A stretch of DNA of 64,000 bases from positions 28,247 to 92,246 of the forward strand of contig JAGWUP010000014.1 in assembly GCA_028868375.1 (NCBI GenBank), written 5' to 3'. The notes beneath the pieces were generated by a model. That model made no database searches, was not told the origin of the DNA, and saw only the letters and a program-made list of their open reading frames with translations. Made by a program: the position numbers and the translations under genes. The number at the start of each line of letters is the position of its first letter. The stretch's first letter is position 1. The DNA comes from Elusimicrobiota bacterium. GTDB lineage: Bacteria; Elusimicrobiota; Elusimicrobia; UBA1565; UBA9628. Positions 26,245 to 34,736 of the stretch are shown here, one piece after another.

Positions 26245-26742
26245 ATGGCCTCTGATTTTTCTTTCGACGTCGTTAGCGAGATCGACCTCAATCTGGTCAA
26301 GGAGTCGATCCAGGTGGCGATGAAGGAGATCGTCAACCGCTACGACTTCAAGGGCGCCGACGCCTCCATCGAGTTGGACGAGAAACGCAAGGTCCTGGTC
26401 GTGCGCGCCAGCGACGAGGCGCGCATCGAGGCCGCCCTGGACGTCCTCTACCAGCGCATGGCCAAGCGCGGCCTGCCGCTGAGCAATCTCCACAAGGGCA
26501 AGCTCGAGCAGGCCTTGGGCCAGACGGCGCGCATGGAGGTGTCCGTCGAGTCCGGGATCGCTTCCGAGAAGGCGAAGGAGATGGTGGCCGCCATCAAGCA
26601 GGCCAAGCTCAAGGTCAACGCCTCCATACAGGGCGAGCAGCTGCGCGTGGCCGGCAAATCCAAGGACGAATTGCAGCGGGCCATGGCGCTCTTGCGCGGC
26701 GGGAGCTTCGGCGTCGAGCTGCAGTTCAAGAATTTCCGTTGA
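26245..26742 (+). CDS. yajQ: YajQ-family nucleotide-binding protein
   Basis: This 165-residue protein is of the YajQ (DUF520) family, with two ferredoxin-like domains. FDVVSEIDLNLVKESIQVAMKEIVNRYDFKG and the C-terminal GVELQFKNFR are diagnostic. Members bind nucleotides or RNA, and some bind cyclic di-GMP and control transcription in Xanthomonas. It sits between hutU (9 bases upstream) and hutI (4-base overlap downstream). That is an unusual place, and no histidine-pathway role is known. Confidence 0.95.
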   Translation: MASDFSFDVVSEIDLNLVKESIQVAMKEIVNRYDFKGADASIELDEKRKVLVVRASDEARIEAALDVLYQRMAKRGLPLSNLHKGKLEQALGQTARMEVSVESGIASEKAKEMVAAIKQAKLKVNASIQGEQLRVAGKSKDELQRAMALLRGGSFGVELQFKNFR

Positions 26743-28010
26743 CTGCCGTGAGGCGCCTCGTAGTCAACTGCGGCCAGCTCCTGACGATGGCGGGGCCAGC
26801 CAAGCCCAGGGCCGGGGCGCAGCTGCGAGCGGCGCAGCCGGTGCCGGACGGCGCAGTCCTCATCGAGGACGGACTGGTGGCGGCGGCCGGTCCACGGGAG
26901 ACCGTGCTGCGCGATCCGCGCGCGGCCCAAGCCCTGGTCCTGGACGCCGGCGGCCGGCTGGTCTTGCCCGGTTTCGTCGACAGCCATTCCCATCCGGTCT
27001 TCGCGGCTCCCCGGCTCGAGGATTTCGAGCGGCGCATAAAGGGGCAAGGCTACGAGCAAATCGCAGCCTCGGGCGGCGGCATCCTCTCGACCGTCCGCGG
27101 GGTGCGCGCCGCCGGCCAGGACCAGCTTGCCGAGGGCTTGCGCTTGCGCGCCGCTCTCTTTTTGTCCTGCGGCACGACCACCCTGGAGGCCAAGTCCGGC
27201 TACGGGCTGGAGCGCGACTCGGAGCTCAAGATGCTGCGCGCCATCCGCCAAGCCGCCGCCGCAACGCCCTTGGAGCTCGTCGCGACCTTCCTCGGGGCGC
27301 ATGCCCTGCCGGAGGAGCTGCGCGGGCGCAAGCAGGAGTATCTGAGGCGCGTTTGCGAGGAGATGCTTCCCGCGGTCGCCGCGGAGGAGCTGGCGCGCTT
27401 CGTCGACGTCTTCTGCGACGAGGGCTTCTTCGGCGTCGAGGACGCCCGGGGGGTTTTCCTGGCGGCCTCGCGCGCGGGGCTGGCGGCCAAGATCCACGCC
27501 GAGCAGCTCTCCCGCAGCGGGGCGGCGGCGCTGGCGCTGGACTGCGCGGCGGCCAGCGCCGATCATCTCGATCTGCTCTCCGGCGAAGAGCTCGGCTCTT
27601 TCGCGGGCTCGACGACGGTGGCCTGCCTGGTGCCCGGCTCGAACTACTTTCTAGGCAAGCCCTACCCCCCGGCTCGGGGCTTGATCGATGCCGGCGCCGC
27701 CGTGGCCCTGGCCACCGATTTTAACCCTGGCACCTGTCCGTGCTGGGACATGCGCATGATCCTGTCGATCGCCTGCACGCAGCTGCGCCTGACGCCCCTG
27801 GAAGCCTTGACCGCCGCCACGATCAACGGCGCCTGGGCCCTGGGCTTGGGCAAGACCCACGGGAGTCTAGAGCCCGGCAAGCAGGCGGACCTGGCCTGCT
27901 TCGACGCCGAGGACTATCGCGAGCTTCCTTATTATTTCGGCTCCAGGCCAGCCGCTTGGACCATGAAGAAGGGAGAGATCGTCCATGCGCTGGGGAGTCT
28001 GGCGGGATGA
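26739..28010 (+). CDS. hutI: Imidazolonepropionase
   Basis: This 423-residue amidohydrolase opens imidazolone propionate to N-formimino-L-glutamate. HSHPVFAAPRLEDFERRIKG holds the metal-binding HxH. EAKSGYGL, TFLGAHALP, KIHAEQLSRSG and ATDFNPGTCP are the other conserved stretches. The start may be TTG at 26739, overlapping yajQ, or GTG at 26748, three codons later. The end overlaps the HAD gene by ATGA. Confidence 0.96.
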   Translation: MTAVRRLVVNCGQLLTMAGPAKPRAGAQLRAAQPVPDGAVLIEDGLVAAAGPRETVLRDPRAAQALVLDAGGRLVLPGFVDSHSHPVFAAPRLEDFERRIKGQGYEQIAASGGGILSTVRGVRAAGQDQLAEGLRLRAALFLSCGTTTLEAKSGYGLERDSELKMLRAIRQAAAATPLELVATFLGAHALPEELRGRKQEYLRRVCEEMLPAVAAEELARFVDVFCDEGFFGVEDARGVFLAASRAGLAAKIHAEQLSRSGAAALALDCAAASADHLDLLSGEELGSFAGSTTVACLVPGSNYFLGKPYPPARGLIDAGAAVALATDFNPGTCPCWDMRMILSIACTQLRLTPLEALTAATINGAWALGLGKTHGSLEPGKQADLACFDAEDYRELPYYFGSRPAAWTMKKGEIVHALGSLAG

Positions 28011-28702
28011 AGGTGCTGCTGTTCGACGTCGACGGCACCTTGATCCGCGCCGGCGGCGCCGGGCGCGGCGCCCTCGACGCCGCCTGCCGCCGGCTCTACG
28101 GCAAGAGAAACGCCTGCTCGCAAGTGAGCCTCGCGGGCCGCACCGACCTGTGGAACTTCCGGCAAGCCTTCCTGAGATCCGTCGGGCGCAAGCCGACCGC
28201 CGCGGAGCTCGAGCGGCTCCACCGGGCTTATCTCGAGTCGCTGCCCCGACACATCAAGAAGGCCTTGCGCGACAACGCCTACGTCTTGCCCAAGGGCGTG
28301 CGCGGCCTGCTCAAGCGCTTGTCGCGCGAGAAGGACGTTCTCCTCGGCCTGGGCACAGGCAACATGGAGCGCGGGGCGCGCTTGAAGCTGGAGCCCTCAG
28401 GGCTCAACGCATATTTTTTGTTCGGCGGCTACGGCTCGGACGCCTTCCACCGCCCGACCCTGCTCAAGCGCGCGGTGCGCCGCGCCCGGGCGCTCGCTTC
28501 TTGCCCGATCCGGGACGAGGACGTCTTCGTGATCGGTGACACCCCGCTCGACGTCGCGGCGGGCAAGAAGGCGGGGTATAAGACGATCGGGGTCGGCACG
28601 GGCTTTTCACGCTGGGAGGATCTGGTCGCCAGCCGCCCGGATCATTTGGCGAGGGATTTCAGGAGGATCGATCGATGGCTGAGCTGGATCGGGATTCGCT
28701 GA
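28007..28702 (+). CDS. HAD-superfamily phosphatase (phosphoglycolate phosphatase-like)
   Basis: This 231-residue HAD hydrolase carries the nucleophile motif FDVDGTLI, LGTGNM for motif II, a lysine region around TLLKRAVRRA, and VIGDTPLDVAAGKKAG for metal binding. The helical cap domain between motifs I and II places it with phosphoglycolate or nucleotide phosphatases. The exact substrate is unclear. It overlaps hutI by ATGA and the aldehyde dehydrogenase gene by 28 bases. Confidence 0.9.
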   Translation: MKVLLFDVDGTLIRAGGAGRGALDAACRRLYGKRNACSQVSLAGRTDLWNFRQAFLRSVGRKPTAAELERLHRAYLESLPRHIKKALRDNAYVLPKGVRGLLKRLSREKDVLLGLGTGNMERGARLKLEPSGLNAYFLFGGYGSDAFHRPTLLKRAVRRARALASCPIRDEDVFVIGDTPLDVAAGKKAGYKTIGVGTGFSRWEDLVASRPDHLARDFRRIDRWLSWIGIR

Positions 28703-30033
28703 TCGCGCCCAGGATTTCCTCGCCGCGGGATGCCGGCGCGCTGGCCGAGCGGCTGGCGGCGGCCGCGCCCGCGGCGGCAGGCCTGCCCACCCATGCGCGC
28801 GCGAGAGTCTTGCGGGACGTCTCCCTGGCCATCGAGCGGGACGGGGAGGCGTTCGCGCGCCTGATCTGCGAGGAGGTCCGAAAGCCCTTGAAGGAGGCGC
28901 GGCGCGAGGTGGCGCGGGCGGCCTTCACCTTCCGCTGGGCCGGCGAGGAGGCGAGGCGCTTCCAGGGGGAGCTGCTGCCGCTGGATCTGGACGCCCAGTC
29001 GGAAGGGCGGCTGGCCTTGGTGCGGCGGTTTGCGCGGGGGCCGGCGCTGCTGATTACCCCGTTCAACTTCCCGCTGAACCTGGTCGCCCACAAGGTCTCG
29101 GCGGCGATCGCGGTCGGCGCGCCCTTCGCCCTAAAGCCGGCTCCTCAGGCGCCCCGCACGGCCCTGAGGCTGGGCGCCATTCTCGCCGATTGCGGCTGGC
29201 CGGCGGAGGCCTTCGCCGTCGCGGCCGGCTGCCCGATCGACGCCGCCGAGGCCCTGGTGCGCGACGAGCGCTTCGCCGTGCTGTCGTTTACCGGCAGCGC
29301 GAAGGTGGGCTGGCGCTTGAAGGGCATCGCCGGCAAGAAGCACGTCGTCCTGGAGCTGGGAGGAAACGCCGCCGTCCTCGTGGCCGCGGACGCCGACGTG
29401 CCTTGGGCGGCGGCGCGCTGCGCTTGGGGAGCCTATTATTACTCCGGGCAAGTCTGCATCTCGGTTCAGCGCATCCTCGTGGAGGGCTCGGTCTACGAGG
29501 AGTTCCGCGACCTGCTGCTCAAGAACATCGCCGAGCTCAAGCTGGGCGAGCCGGAGGACGAGGGCGTGGACGTCGGGCCGCTGATCGACGAGCAGGCCGC
29601 CCGGCGGGTGGAGGCCTGGACCCAGGAGGCCCTGGAGCGCGGCGGCAGGCTTTTGGCGGGAGGCCAACGCCGGGGGCTGCTGATCGCGCCGACGCTGGTC
29701 GAGAACGCGCCGGCGGACTGCGCGCTCAGCCGCGAGGAGGCCTTCGGGCCAGTGGCCACCATCGAGAGGATCTCCTCGCGGGCCGAGGGCTTCGAGCGCC
29801 TGGCCTCCGGCTCCTACGGCCTGCAGGCGGGCCTATTCACCAACGACTTGGGCGCGGTCTTCTCGGCCTGGCCGCGCCTGCCGATCGGCGGCTTGATCGT
29901 CAACGACATCCCGTCCTACCGCTCCGACGCCATGCCCTACGGCGGCGTCAAGGACAGCGGCCTGGGCCGGGAGGGCGCGCGCTACGCGATGGAGGAATTC
30001 ACCGAGCGGCGCACGCTGGTTTTAAAACCGTAG
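28675..30033 (+). CDS. NAD(P)-dependent aldehyde dehydrogenase
   Basis: This 452-residue member of the general ALDH family is distinct from the CoA-acylating enzyme of the BMC. TPFNFPLNLVAHKVSAAIAVG is the cofactor site. ELGGNAAVLV carries the general base Glu, and YYSGQVCISVQR has the catalytic Cys. EEAFGPVATIE is the C-terminal motif. It resembles the succinate-semialdehyde, lactaldehyde or non-phosphorylating glyceraldehyde-3-phosphate group; the substrate cannot be set from sequence. Its place between a HAD gene and ftcD suggests cotranscription with hut genes. Confidence 0.9.
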   Translation: MAELDRDSLIAPRISSPRDAGALAERLAAAAPAAAGLPTHARARVLRDVSLAIERDGEAFARLICEEVRKPLKEARREVARAAFTFRWAGEEARRFQGELLPLDLDAQSEGRLALVRRFARGPALLITPFNFPLNLVAHKVSAAIAVGAPFALKPAPQAPRTALRLGAILADCGWPAEAFAVAAGCPIDAAEALVRDERFAVLSFTGSAKVGWRLKGIAGKKHVVLELGGNAAVLVAADADVPWAAARCAWGAYYYSGQVCISVQRILVEGSVYEEFRDLLLKNIAELKLGEPEDEGVDVGPLIDEQAARRVEAWTQEALERGGRLLAGGQRRGLLIAPTLVENAPADCALSREEAFGPVATIERISSRAEGFERLASGSYGLQAGLFTNDLGAVFSAWPRLPIGGLIVNDIPSYRSDAMPYGGVKDSGLGREGARYAMEEFTERRTLVLKP

Positions 30034-30051
30034 GGCGGTAGAGGAGGTCGC

Positions 30052-31554
30052 ATGTCCATTCTAGTCGAGTGCGTGCCGAATTTCTCGGAGGGCAGGGATC
30101 GCGCGAAGGTCGACGCCGTCGTGGCGGCCGCTCGGGCTGCCGGCGTCGTCATCCTGGACGTCGAGATCGACGCCGATCACAATCGCTGCGTGCTCTCCTT
30201 GGCGGGCGCGCCGCAGGCGGCGCTTCAAGCCTGCTTCGAGGTCGCCAAGAAATGCCGCGAGCTCATCGACCTCAACGTCCATAAGGGGGAGCACCCGCGC
30301 ATGGGGGCGGTCGACGTCATCCCCTTCATCCCCGTCTCCGGCATCGACATCCAAGGCTGCGCCAAGCTGGCCGAGGCGCTGGGAGAGCGCATCGGCCGGG
30401 AGCTGGAAATCCCGGTCTTTCTTTACGACCAGGCCGCGCGGAAACCGGAGCGCCGGGACCTGGCCAGCGTGCGCAAGGGCCAGTTCGAGGGCCTGCGCGA
30501 GCTCATCGGCAAGGACCCCGCGCGCTCGCCGGACTTCGGGCCGAACCGCATTCATCCGACGGCGGGGGCCGTCGCGGTCGGGGCGCGGCGGCAGATCGTC
30601 AATTTCAACATGAACCTGGACATCGCCGACATGGCCGCGGGCAAGGACATCGCCCGCCGGCTGCGCGCCTCCGGAGGCGGGCTGCCCTGCCTGCGCGCCA
30701 AGGAGATCCTCCTGGAGCGGCGCGCCCAGGTGCAGATCTCGACGGTGCTGACCGATTACAAGACGACCTCGATCAAGCGCGCGCTGGAGGAATGCGCGAG
30801 GCTGGCCCGCGAGCATGGCGCCGCCGTCAAGACCGCCGAGATCGTCGGCCTGCTGCCCAGGCAAGCCCTGGTCGATTTCGCCCTGGAGAGCTTGCCGCTC
30901 GAGAATTTCAATCCGGACGTGCAGATCCTGGAGAGCCGGCTGGAGGCGGCGGGGCTGCCGGCCGGCAAGTCCGACGAAGGCTGGCAGGCGGCCGCCGCCG
31001 CGGTCTCGGACGCCCTGGCCGGAACGGAGGCCACGCCCGGAGGCGGTTCGGCCGCCGGCATCGCGGGGGCGATGGGCTGCGCTTTGGCGGTGATGGCGAC
31101 GGCGATCAGCCTAAAATCGAAAAAACTGGACGCGGCCAAGCGGACGGGCCTGGAGCGCTCAAGGGAGCGTTTCTCCGCGTGGAAGGCCGATTTCCAGCGC
31201 CTGACCGCGGAGGACGCCGCCGCTTTCGACGGCTTCATGGCCGCCGCGGCCCTGCCCAAGGACGACGCTCAGAGGCCCCTCCGGATGCAGGAGGCGCTGT
31301 TGCGCGCAGCCCAGGTGCCGCTGGAAACGGCGCGCTTGGCCGGGGAGGCTTGCGCCCTGGCGCGCCAGGCCCTGGCGCTTTGCGGCGCCTCGGTGGCTTC
31401 CGACATGGGCTGCGCGGCGCACCTGCTGCGGGCCAGCGCCCGCTGCGCGGCGGAGAACGTCCGGATCAACCTCGGCGGCATCAAGGATTCGGCGGTCTCC
31501 GGAAGGCTGGAGGCGGAATTGCGCAAAGCCCTGGAGGCTTTGCCGCCGAACTAG
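30052..31554 (+). CDS. ftcD: Bifunctional glutamate formimidoyltransferase / formimidoyl-THF cyclodeaminase
   Basis: This 500-residue fusion protein begins with VECVPNFSEGRD and has an N-terminal formimidoyltransferase of about 300 residues (ADHNRCVLSL, KGEHPRMGAVDVIPF). The cyclodeaminase domain starts near residue 305 (ALAGTEATPGGGSAAGIAGAMGCALAVM). It moves the formimino group from formiminoglutamate to tetrahydrofolate and releases ammonia, closing histidine breakdown to glutamate. This replaces a hutG-type step, and no hutG is in the window. The stop overlaps the stop of the opposing cyclase gene by about 3 bases. Confidence 0.96.
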   Translation: MSILVECVPNFSEGRDRAKVDAVVAAARAAGVVILDVEIDADHNRCVLSLAGAPQAALQACFEVAKKCRELIDLNVHKGEHPRMGAVDVIPFIPVSGIDIQGCAKLAEALGERIGRELEIPVFLYDQAARKPERRDLASVRKGQFEGLRELIGKDPARSPDFGPNRIHPTAGAVAVGARRQIVNFNMNLDIADMAAGKDIARRLRASGGGLPCLRAKEILLERRAQVQISTVLTDYKTTSIKRALEECARLAREHGAAVKTAEIVGLLPRQALVDFALESLPLENFNPDVQILESRLEAAGLPAGKSDEGWQAAAAAVSDALAGTEATPGGGSAAGIAGAMGCALAVMATAISLKSKKLDAAKRTGLERSRERFSAWKADFQRLTAEDAAAFDGFMAAAALPKDDAQRPLRMQEALLRAAQVPLETARLAGEACALARQALALCGASVASDMGCAAHLLRASARCAAENVRINLGGIKDSAVSGRLEAELRKALEALPPN

Positions 31555-32513
31555 GCCGGTTCGGACGGCCGCGGAGAGGGCTTTGCCAGGGAGTCGTTGC
31601 CGCCGGCGCCGTCCGGCGTCGGCGTGGCGGGCCCCAGCAGCTGGTAGACGTTGACCGGGCTGCGGCGTCCCCGCACGCAGACGCGGCCGATGGCGCGGTA
31701 GGCGAAGAGGGATTGCGTCAAGCGGTAGGTGGCCTCCGTGGCCAGCAATTCGGTGCCGAGCTTGGTGTTGAGGCCCTCCAGGCGGGAGACGGTGTTGATC
31801 GTGTCGCCGACCACGGTGTACTCGAATCGCTCCGCCGAGCCGACGAGGCCCGCGAGGACGGTGCCGGTGTTCAAGGCGACGCCGAAGCGCACCGGGGCCA
31901 AGCCCGTCCTGGCGCGCTCGGCGTTGAAGCGTCCGAGACAAAAGTGCATCTCCAGGGCGCAGGCGACGGCGCGCATCGCGTGGTCGGCCACCGGCTTCGG
32001 TGCTCCGAAGATGGCGAGCAGGCCGTCGCCCATGAATTTGTCGACGACGCCCCCGTTGCGCGCGACGATCTCGACCATGCGGGAGAAATAGTCGTTCAGG
32101 AAGGCGAGCAGCTCCTCGGGCTTCAGCGCCTCGGCGAAGGAGGTGAAATCGCGGATGTCGGCCAGCAGCGCCGTGATTTCGCAGGCTTTTGCCTTAGCGG
32201 CGTCTCGCTCCCCCGCCGCTGGCTCGGCGAAGGAGGGGGAAAGCCGGCCGACCAGCTTGCGCATGCGCGCGCTCTCGGCCGAGCGTTCGGCCAAGGCCTC
32301 GAACATCCACGTCATCGCTCCGATCAGCAACGCCGCGGACAGCACCCAGAGTTGGGTTGCCGATCGGAGCGCAGACTCGATGGCGAAACGCAGGCGCGCG
32401 CCGCCGAGAGCGCGCGCCAAAGCAACGCAGGACAATAGGGCCAGCAGCAGCAGGAAGGCTTTTGAAGCCAACCGCAGGTATCGAGGGGTCAATCCAGGGA
32501 CCTCGGCCCCCAT
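31551..32513 (-). CDS. Membrane adenylate/guanylate cyclase
   Basis: This 320-residue class III cyclase has two N-terminal membrane helices (about residues 17-38 and 55-72) and no sensor domain. The catalytic part begins near residue 112: ALLADIRDFTSFAEALKPEEL and MGDGLLAIFGAP hold the metal-binding Asp residues. RFEYTVVGDTINTVSRLEGL is the substrate region; Glu-Tyr sits where the first cyclase of the window has Gln-Tyr, so the purine preference is less clear. The C-terminal 20 residues are Pro/Ser-rich. It is convergent with ftcD. Confidence 0.88.
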   Translation of the reverse strand: MGAEVPGLTPRYLRLASKAFLLLLALLSCVALARALGGARLRFAIESALRSATQLWVLSAALLIGAMTWMFEALAERSAESARMRKLVGRLSPSFAEPAAGERDAAKAKACEITALLADIRDFTSFAEALKPEELLAFLNDYFSRMVEIVARNGGVVDKFMGDGLLAIFGAPKPVADHAMRAVACALEMHFCLGRFNAERARTGLAPVRFGVALNTGTVLAGLVGSAERFEYTVVGDTINTVSRLEGLNTKLGTELLATEATYRLTQSLFAYRAIGRVCVRGRRSPVNVYQLLGPATPTPDGAGGNDSLAKPSPRPSEPA

Positions 32514-32635
32514 GCGACCAGGATGGCGCGTCGTCGACTGCGGCGCCAGCGAGAAAAGTCAGATATTGTCAGAATATGTCAGAACTAGATAGCCGGCCAT
32601 GGTTTTCTTGACGCAAGCCGGCTGGCGCCGGCTTT
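32514..32635. other. Upstream region of the cyclase gene with three phased repeats
   Basis: Three copies of GTCAGA start at 32558, 32568 and 32578, exactly 10 bases apart, joined by A/T-rich 4-base spacers. On the minus strand they read TCTGAC and lie 45-70 bases upstream of the cyclase start. A palindrome, AAGCCGGC-4-GCCGGCTT, follows at 32615-32634 and abuts the inverted-repeat element. Confidence 0.55.
32615..32634. repeat. REP-like palindrome (copy 1)
   Basis: AAGCCGGC, a 4-base loop TGGC, then GCCGGCTT form a perfect 8-bp stem. The same palindrome occurs at 45083, 45544 and, shorter, at 45602. Confidence 0.65.
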
Positions 32636-32904
32636 GGACCTGCGTCACAATAATATGACCATTTTGGCGAGCCGAGTCCGAGGCGATTTCGAGGCGCGAG
32701 GAGGGAGCATGGCCGCAGGCCATGTGACCGAGGAGCAACGATGAAATCGACCGGAATCGGCTCGCCCCGGAGGGGACGGACGCTTTTGGGCTGCGCCTGC
32801 GTCGCTCGTCGCTCACAGACCGCTGCGGGTATGCTCGCTTCTCGCTCCTTGGCTCGCTCCAAAATCGTCCGTCCAAAATAGCCATATTATTGTGACGCAG
32901 GTCC
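32636..32904. mobile_element. 269-bp MITE-like element with 22-bp perfect terminal inverted repeats
   Basis: The left end (32636-32657) begins GGACCTGCGTCACAATA and is repeated perfectly, inverted, at 32883-32904. The match continues imperfectly inward for about ten more bases. The interior encodes no transposase, and its halves partly resemble each other in inverted orientation: both contain a GAGCAT...TGTGA(C/G)CGA-type hairpin segment. Bases 32733-32866 match, as reverse complement, the segment from 63868 to the window end, so this is a family. The right end touches the pckG stop codon. It may be a non-autonomous transposon or a folded repeat that spread in this genome. No clear target duplication flanks it. 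Confidence 0.7.
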
Positions 32905-34701
32905 TTAGTAAGCGGCGACGGCCTGCCGCAGGCGCTGCTTGAGCGCGGCCAACTGCTCGACCAGCGCCGGCGGGATGCGCCCCTCGAAGCGGGAGAAGAA
33001 CTGCTCGTGCGATTCCGCCTCCTTCTCCCAGTCCAGGCGGTCGACCGCCAGGAGTTGCTCCAACGCTCCCGCAGGCAGGTCCAGCCCCGTCAAGTCCAGC
33101 GCCTCGGGCGCGGGCACCCAGCCGATGGGGGTCTTGCGCGCGGCCCCGCGGCCGTCGCAGCGCTCGAGCATCCATTCGACGACGCGCAGGTTGTCGCCGA
33201 AGCCAGGCCACAGGAACTTGCCATGCGCGTCCCTGCGGAACCAGTTCACGTGGAATATCCTCGGGGGCTTGGGGATGCGCCGGCCCATCTCGATCCAGTG
33301 GGCGAAGTAGTCGGCCATGTTGTAGCCGCAGAAGGGAAGCATCGCCATCGGGTCTCGGCGCACCTCGCCGAGCTTTCCGACCTGGGCCGCGGTGCGCTCG
33401 CTGGCCACCGTGGCGCCGGCGTAGACGCCGTGGTTCCAGTCGAAGGACTCGTAGACCAGGGGGGCGACGCGCTCCCGGCGCCCGCCGAAAATAACGGCGG
33501 AGATCGGCACCCCTTGGGGATTCTCCCACTCCGGCGAGATGGAGGGGCATTGCGCGGCCGGGGCGGTGAAGCGGCTGTTGGGATGGGCGGCCGCCAGCGG
33601 CTTGCCCTCAGCGTCCTTCATGCCCGGCCGCCAGGGTTGGCCCCGCCAATCGAGGCATTCCTTCGGCGCCGGGCCCTCGCCGTTCTCCCACCAGACGCCG
33701 CCCTCGGCGGTCAGCGCCACGTTCGTGAAGATGGTGTTGCGCTGGATCGTGGCCAGGGCGGTCGGGTTGCTCTTGGAGTTGGTGCCGGGCGCCACGCCGA
33801 AGAAGCCGTTCTCCGGGTTGACGGCCCACAGCTGTCCGTCCGGCCCGATCCGCAGCCAGGCGATGTCGTCGCCGACGGTCCAGATCTTGTAGCCCTTGCC
33901 CTTGAGCCCGGCCGGCGGGATCAGCATCGCCAGGTTGGTCTTGCCGCAGGCGCTGGGAAAGGCCGCGGTGACGTAGCGCGTGCGGCCGCCGCGCTCGATG
34001 CCCAGGATGAGCATGTGCTCGGCCAGCCACCCTTCCGTCCGGGCGAGGTGGCTTGCGATGCGCAGGGCCAGGCACTTCTTGCCCAGGAGGGCATTGCCGC
34101 CGTAGCCGGAGCCCACGCTCCAGATCGTATTGTCCTGCGGAAAATGCAGGATCAGCCGGCGGTTGACGTCCAGCTCGGCCTTGCCGTGCAGGCACTTCGT
34201 GAAGGCGCCGCCGCTGCCCAACTGGTCCAGCACCCGGCGGCCCATCCGAGTCATGATGCGCATGTTGAGGGCGACGTAGAGGGAGTCGGTGAGCTGCACC
34301 CCGATCTTCGAGAAGGGGGAGCCGACGACTCCCATCGAGAAGGGGATCACGTACATCGTCCGCCCCCGCATGGAGCCGGCAAAGATCTCGCCGGCCCGGC
34401 GGTAGCCCTCCTCGGGCGTCATCCAGTTGTTGGTCGGCCCGGCGTCGATTTTCTTGGGCGTGCAGATGTAGGTCAGATGCTCGGTGCGCGCCACGTCGTT
34501 GGCGGCCGTGCGATGGTAGAGGCAGCCCGGCAGCAGTTTTTCGTTAAGCCGCAGCAGCTCGCCGGAGGCCACCGCCTCCTCCTCCAGGCGCTTGCGCTCG
34601 GATTCGGAGCCGTCCAGCCAGACGATGCGGTCGGGCCGGCAGAGGCGCGCCGTCTCGTCGACCCAGGCGTTCAGTTTGCTGTGGGAGGTCGGAGCGTTCA
34701 T
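32905..34701 (-). CDS. pckG: Phosphoenolpyruvate carboxykinase (GTP)
   Basis: This 598-residue enzyme interconverts oxaloacetate and phosphoenolpyruvate with [19 protein letters not shown] has the GTP phosphate loop and the catalytic Cys. [47 protein letters not shown] and [21 protein letters not shown] are conserved. The length fits the GTP-dependent class. The stop lies immediately beside the right inverted repeat of the 269-bp element, so its natural terminator may be displaced. A promoter lies 6 bases before the ATG. Confidence 0.97.
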   Translation of the reverse strand: MNAPTSHSKLNAWVDETARLCRPDRIVWLDGSESERKRLEEEAVASGELLRLNEKLLPGCLYHRTAANDVARTEHLTYICTPKKIDAGPTNNWMTPEEGYRRAGEIFAGSMRGRTMYVIPFSMGVVGSPFSKIGVQLTDSLYVALNMRIMTRMGRRVLDQLGSGGAFTKCLHGKAELDVNRRLILHFPQDNTIWSVGSGYGGNALLGKKCLALRIASHLARTEGWLAEHMLILGIERGGRTRYVTAAFPSACGKTNLAMLIPPAGLKGKGYKIWTVGDDIAWLRIGPDGQLWAVNPENGFFGVAPGTNSKSNPTALATIQRNTIFTNVALTAEGGVWWENGEGPAPKECLDWRGQPWRPGMKDAEGKPLAAAHPNSRFTAPAAQCPSISPEWENPQGVPISAVIFGGRRERVAPLVYESFDWNHGVYAGATVASERTAAQVGKLGEVRRDPMAMLPFCGYNMADYFAHWIEMGRRIPKPPRIFHVNWFRRDAHGKFLWPGFGDNLRVVEWMLERCDGRGAARKTPIGWVPAPEALDLTGLDLPAGALEQLLAVDRLDWEKEAESHEQFFSRFEGRIPPALVEQLAALKQRLRQAVAAY

Positions 34702-34707
34702 AGCCGA

Positions 34708-34736
34708 ATTGTACTAAGCGAGCGTCCGAGGCTCAA
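34708..34736 (-). promoter_or_regulatory. Leaderless-type promoter of pckG
   Basis: On the minus strand TTGAGC (34731-34736) and TACAAT (34708-34713) are 17 bases apart. Only 6 bases separate the -10 box from the pckG ATG, so transcription would begin at or next to the start codon. The -35 box overlaps the 3' end of the preceding gene. Confidence 0.6.

Noticed and set aside
30792..32438. A 548-codon plus-strand frame crossing the ftcD and cyclase genes
   Set aside because: It crosses two recognised genes of opposite strand in a different frame; the composition is Gly/Arg-rich noise.
32559..32885. Small minus-strand frames inside the 269-bp element
   Set aside because: They arise from repeat DNA, and the corresponding frames in the second copy carry stop codons. 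A protein is therefore unlikely.
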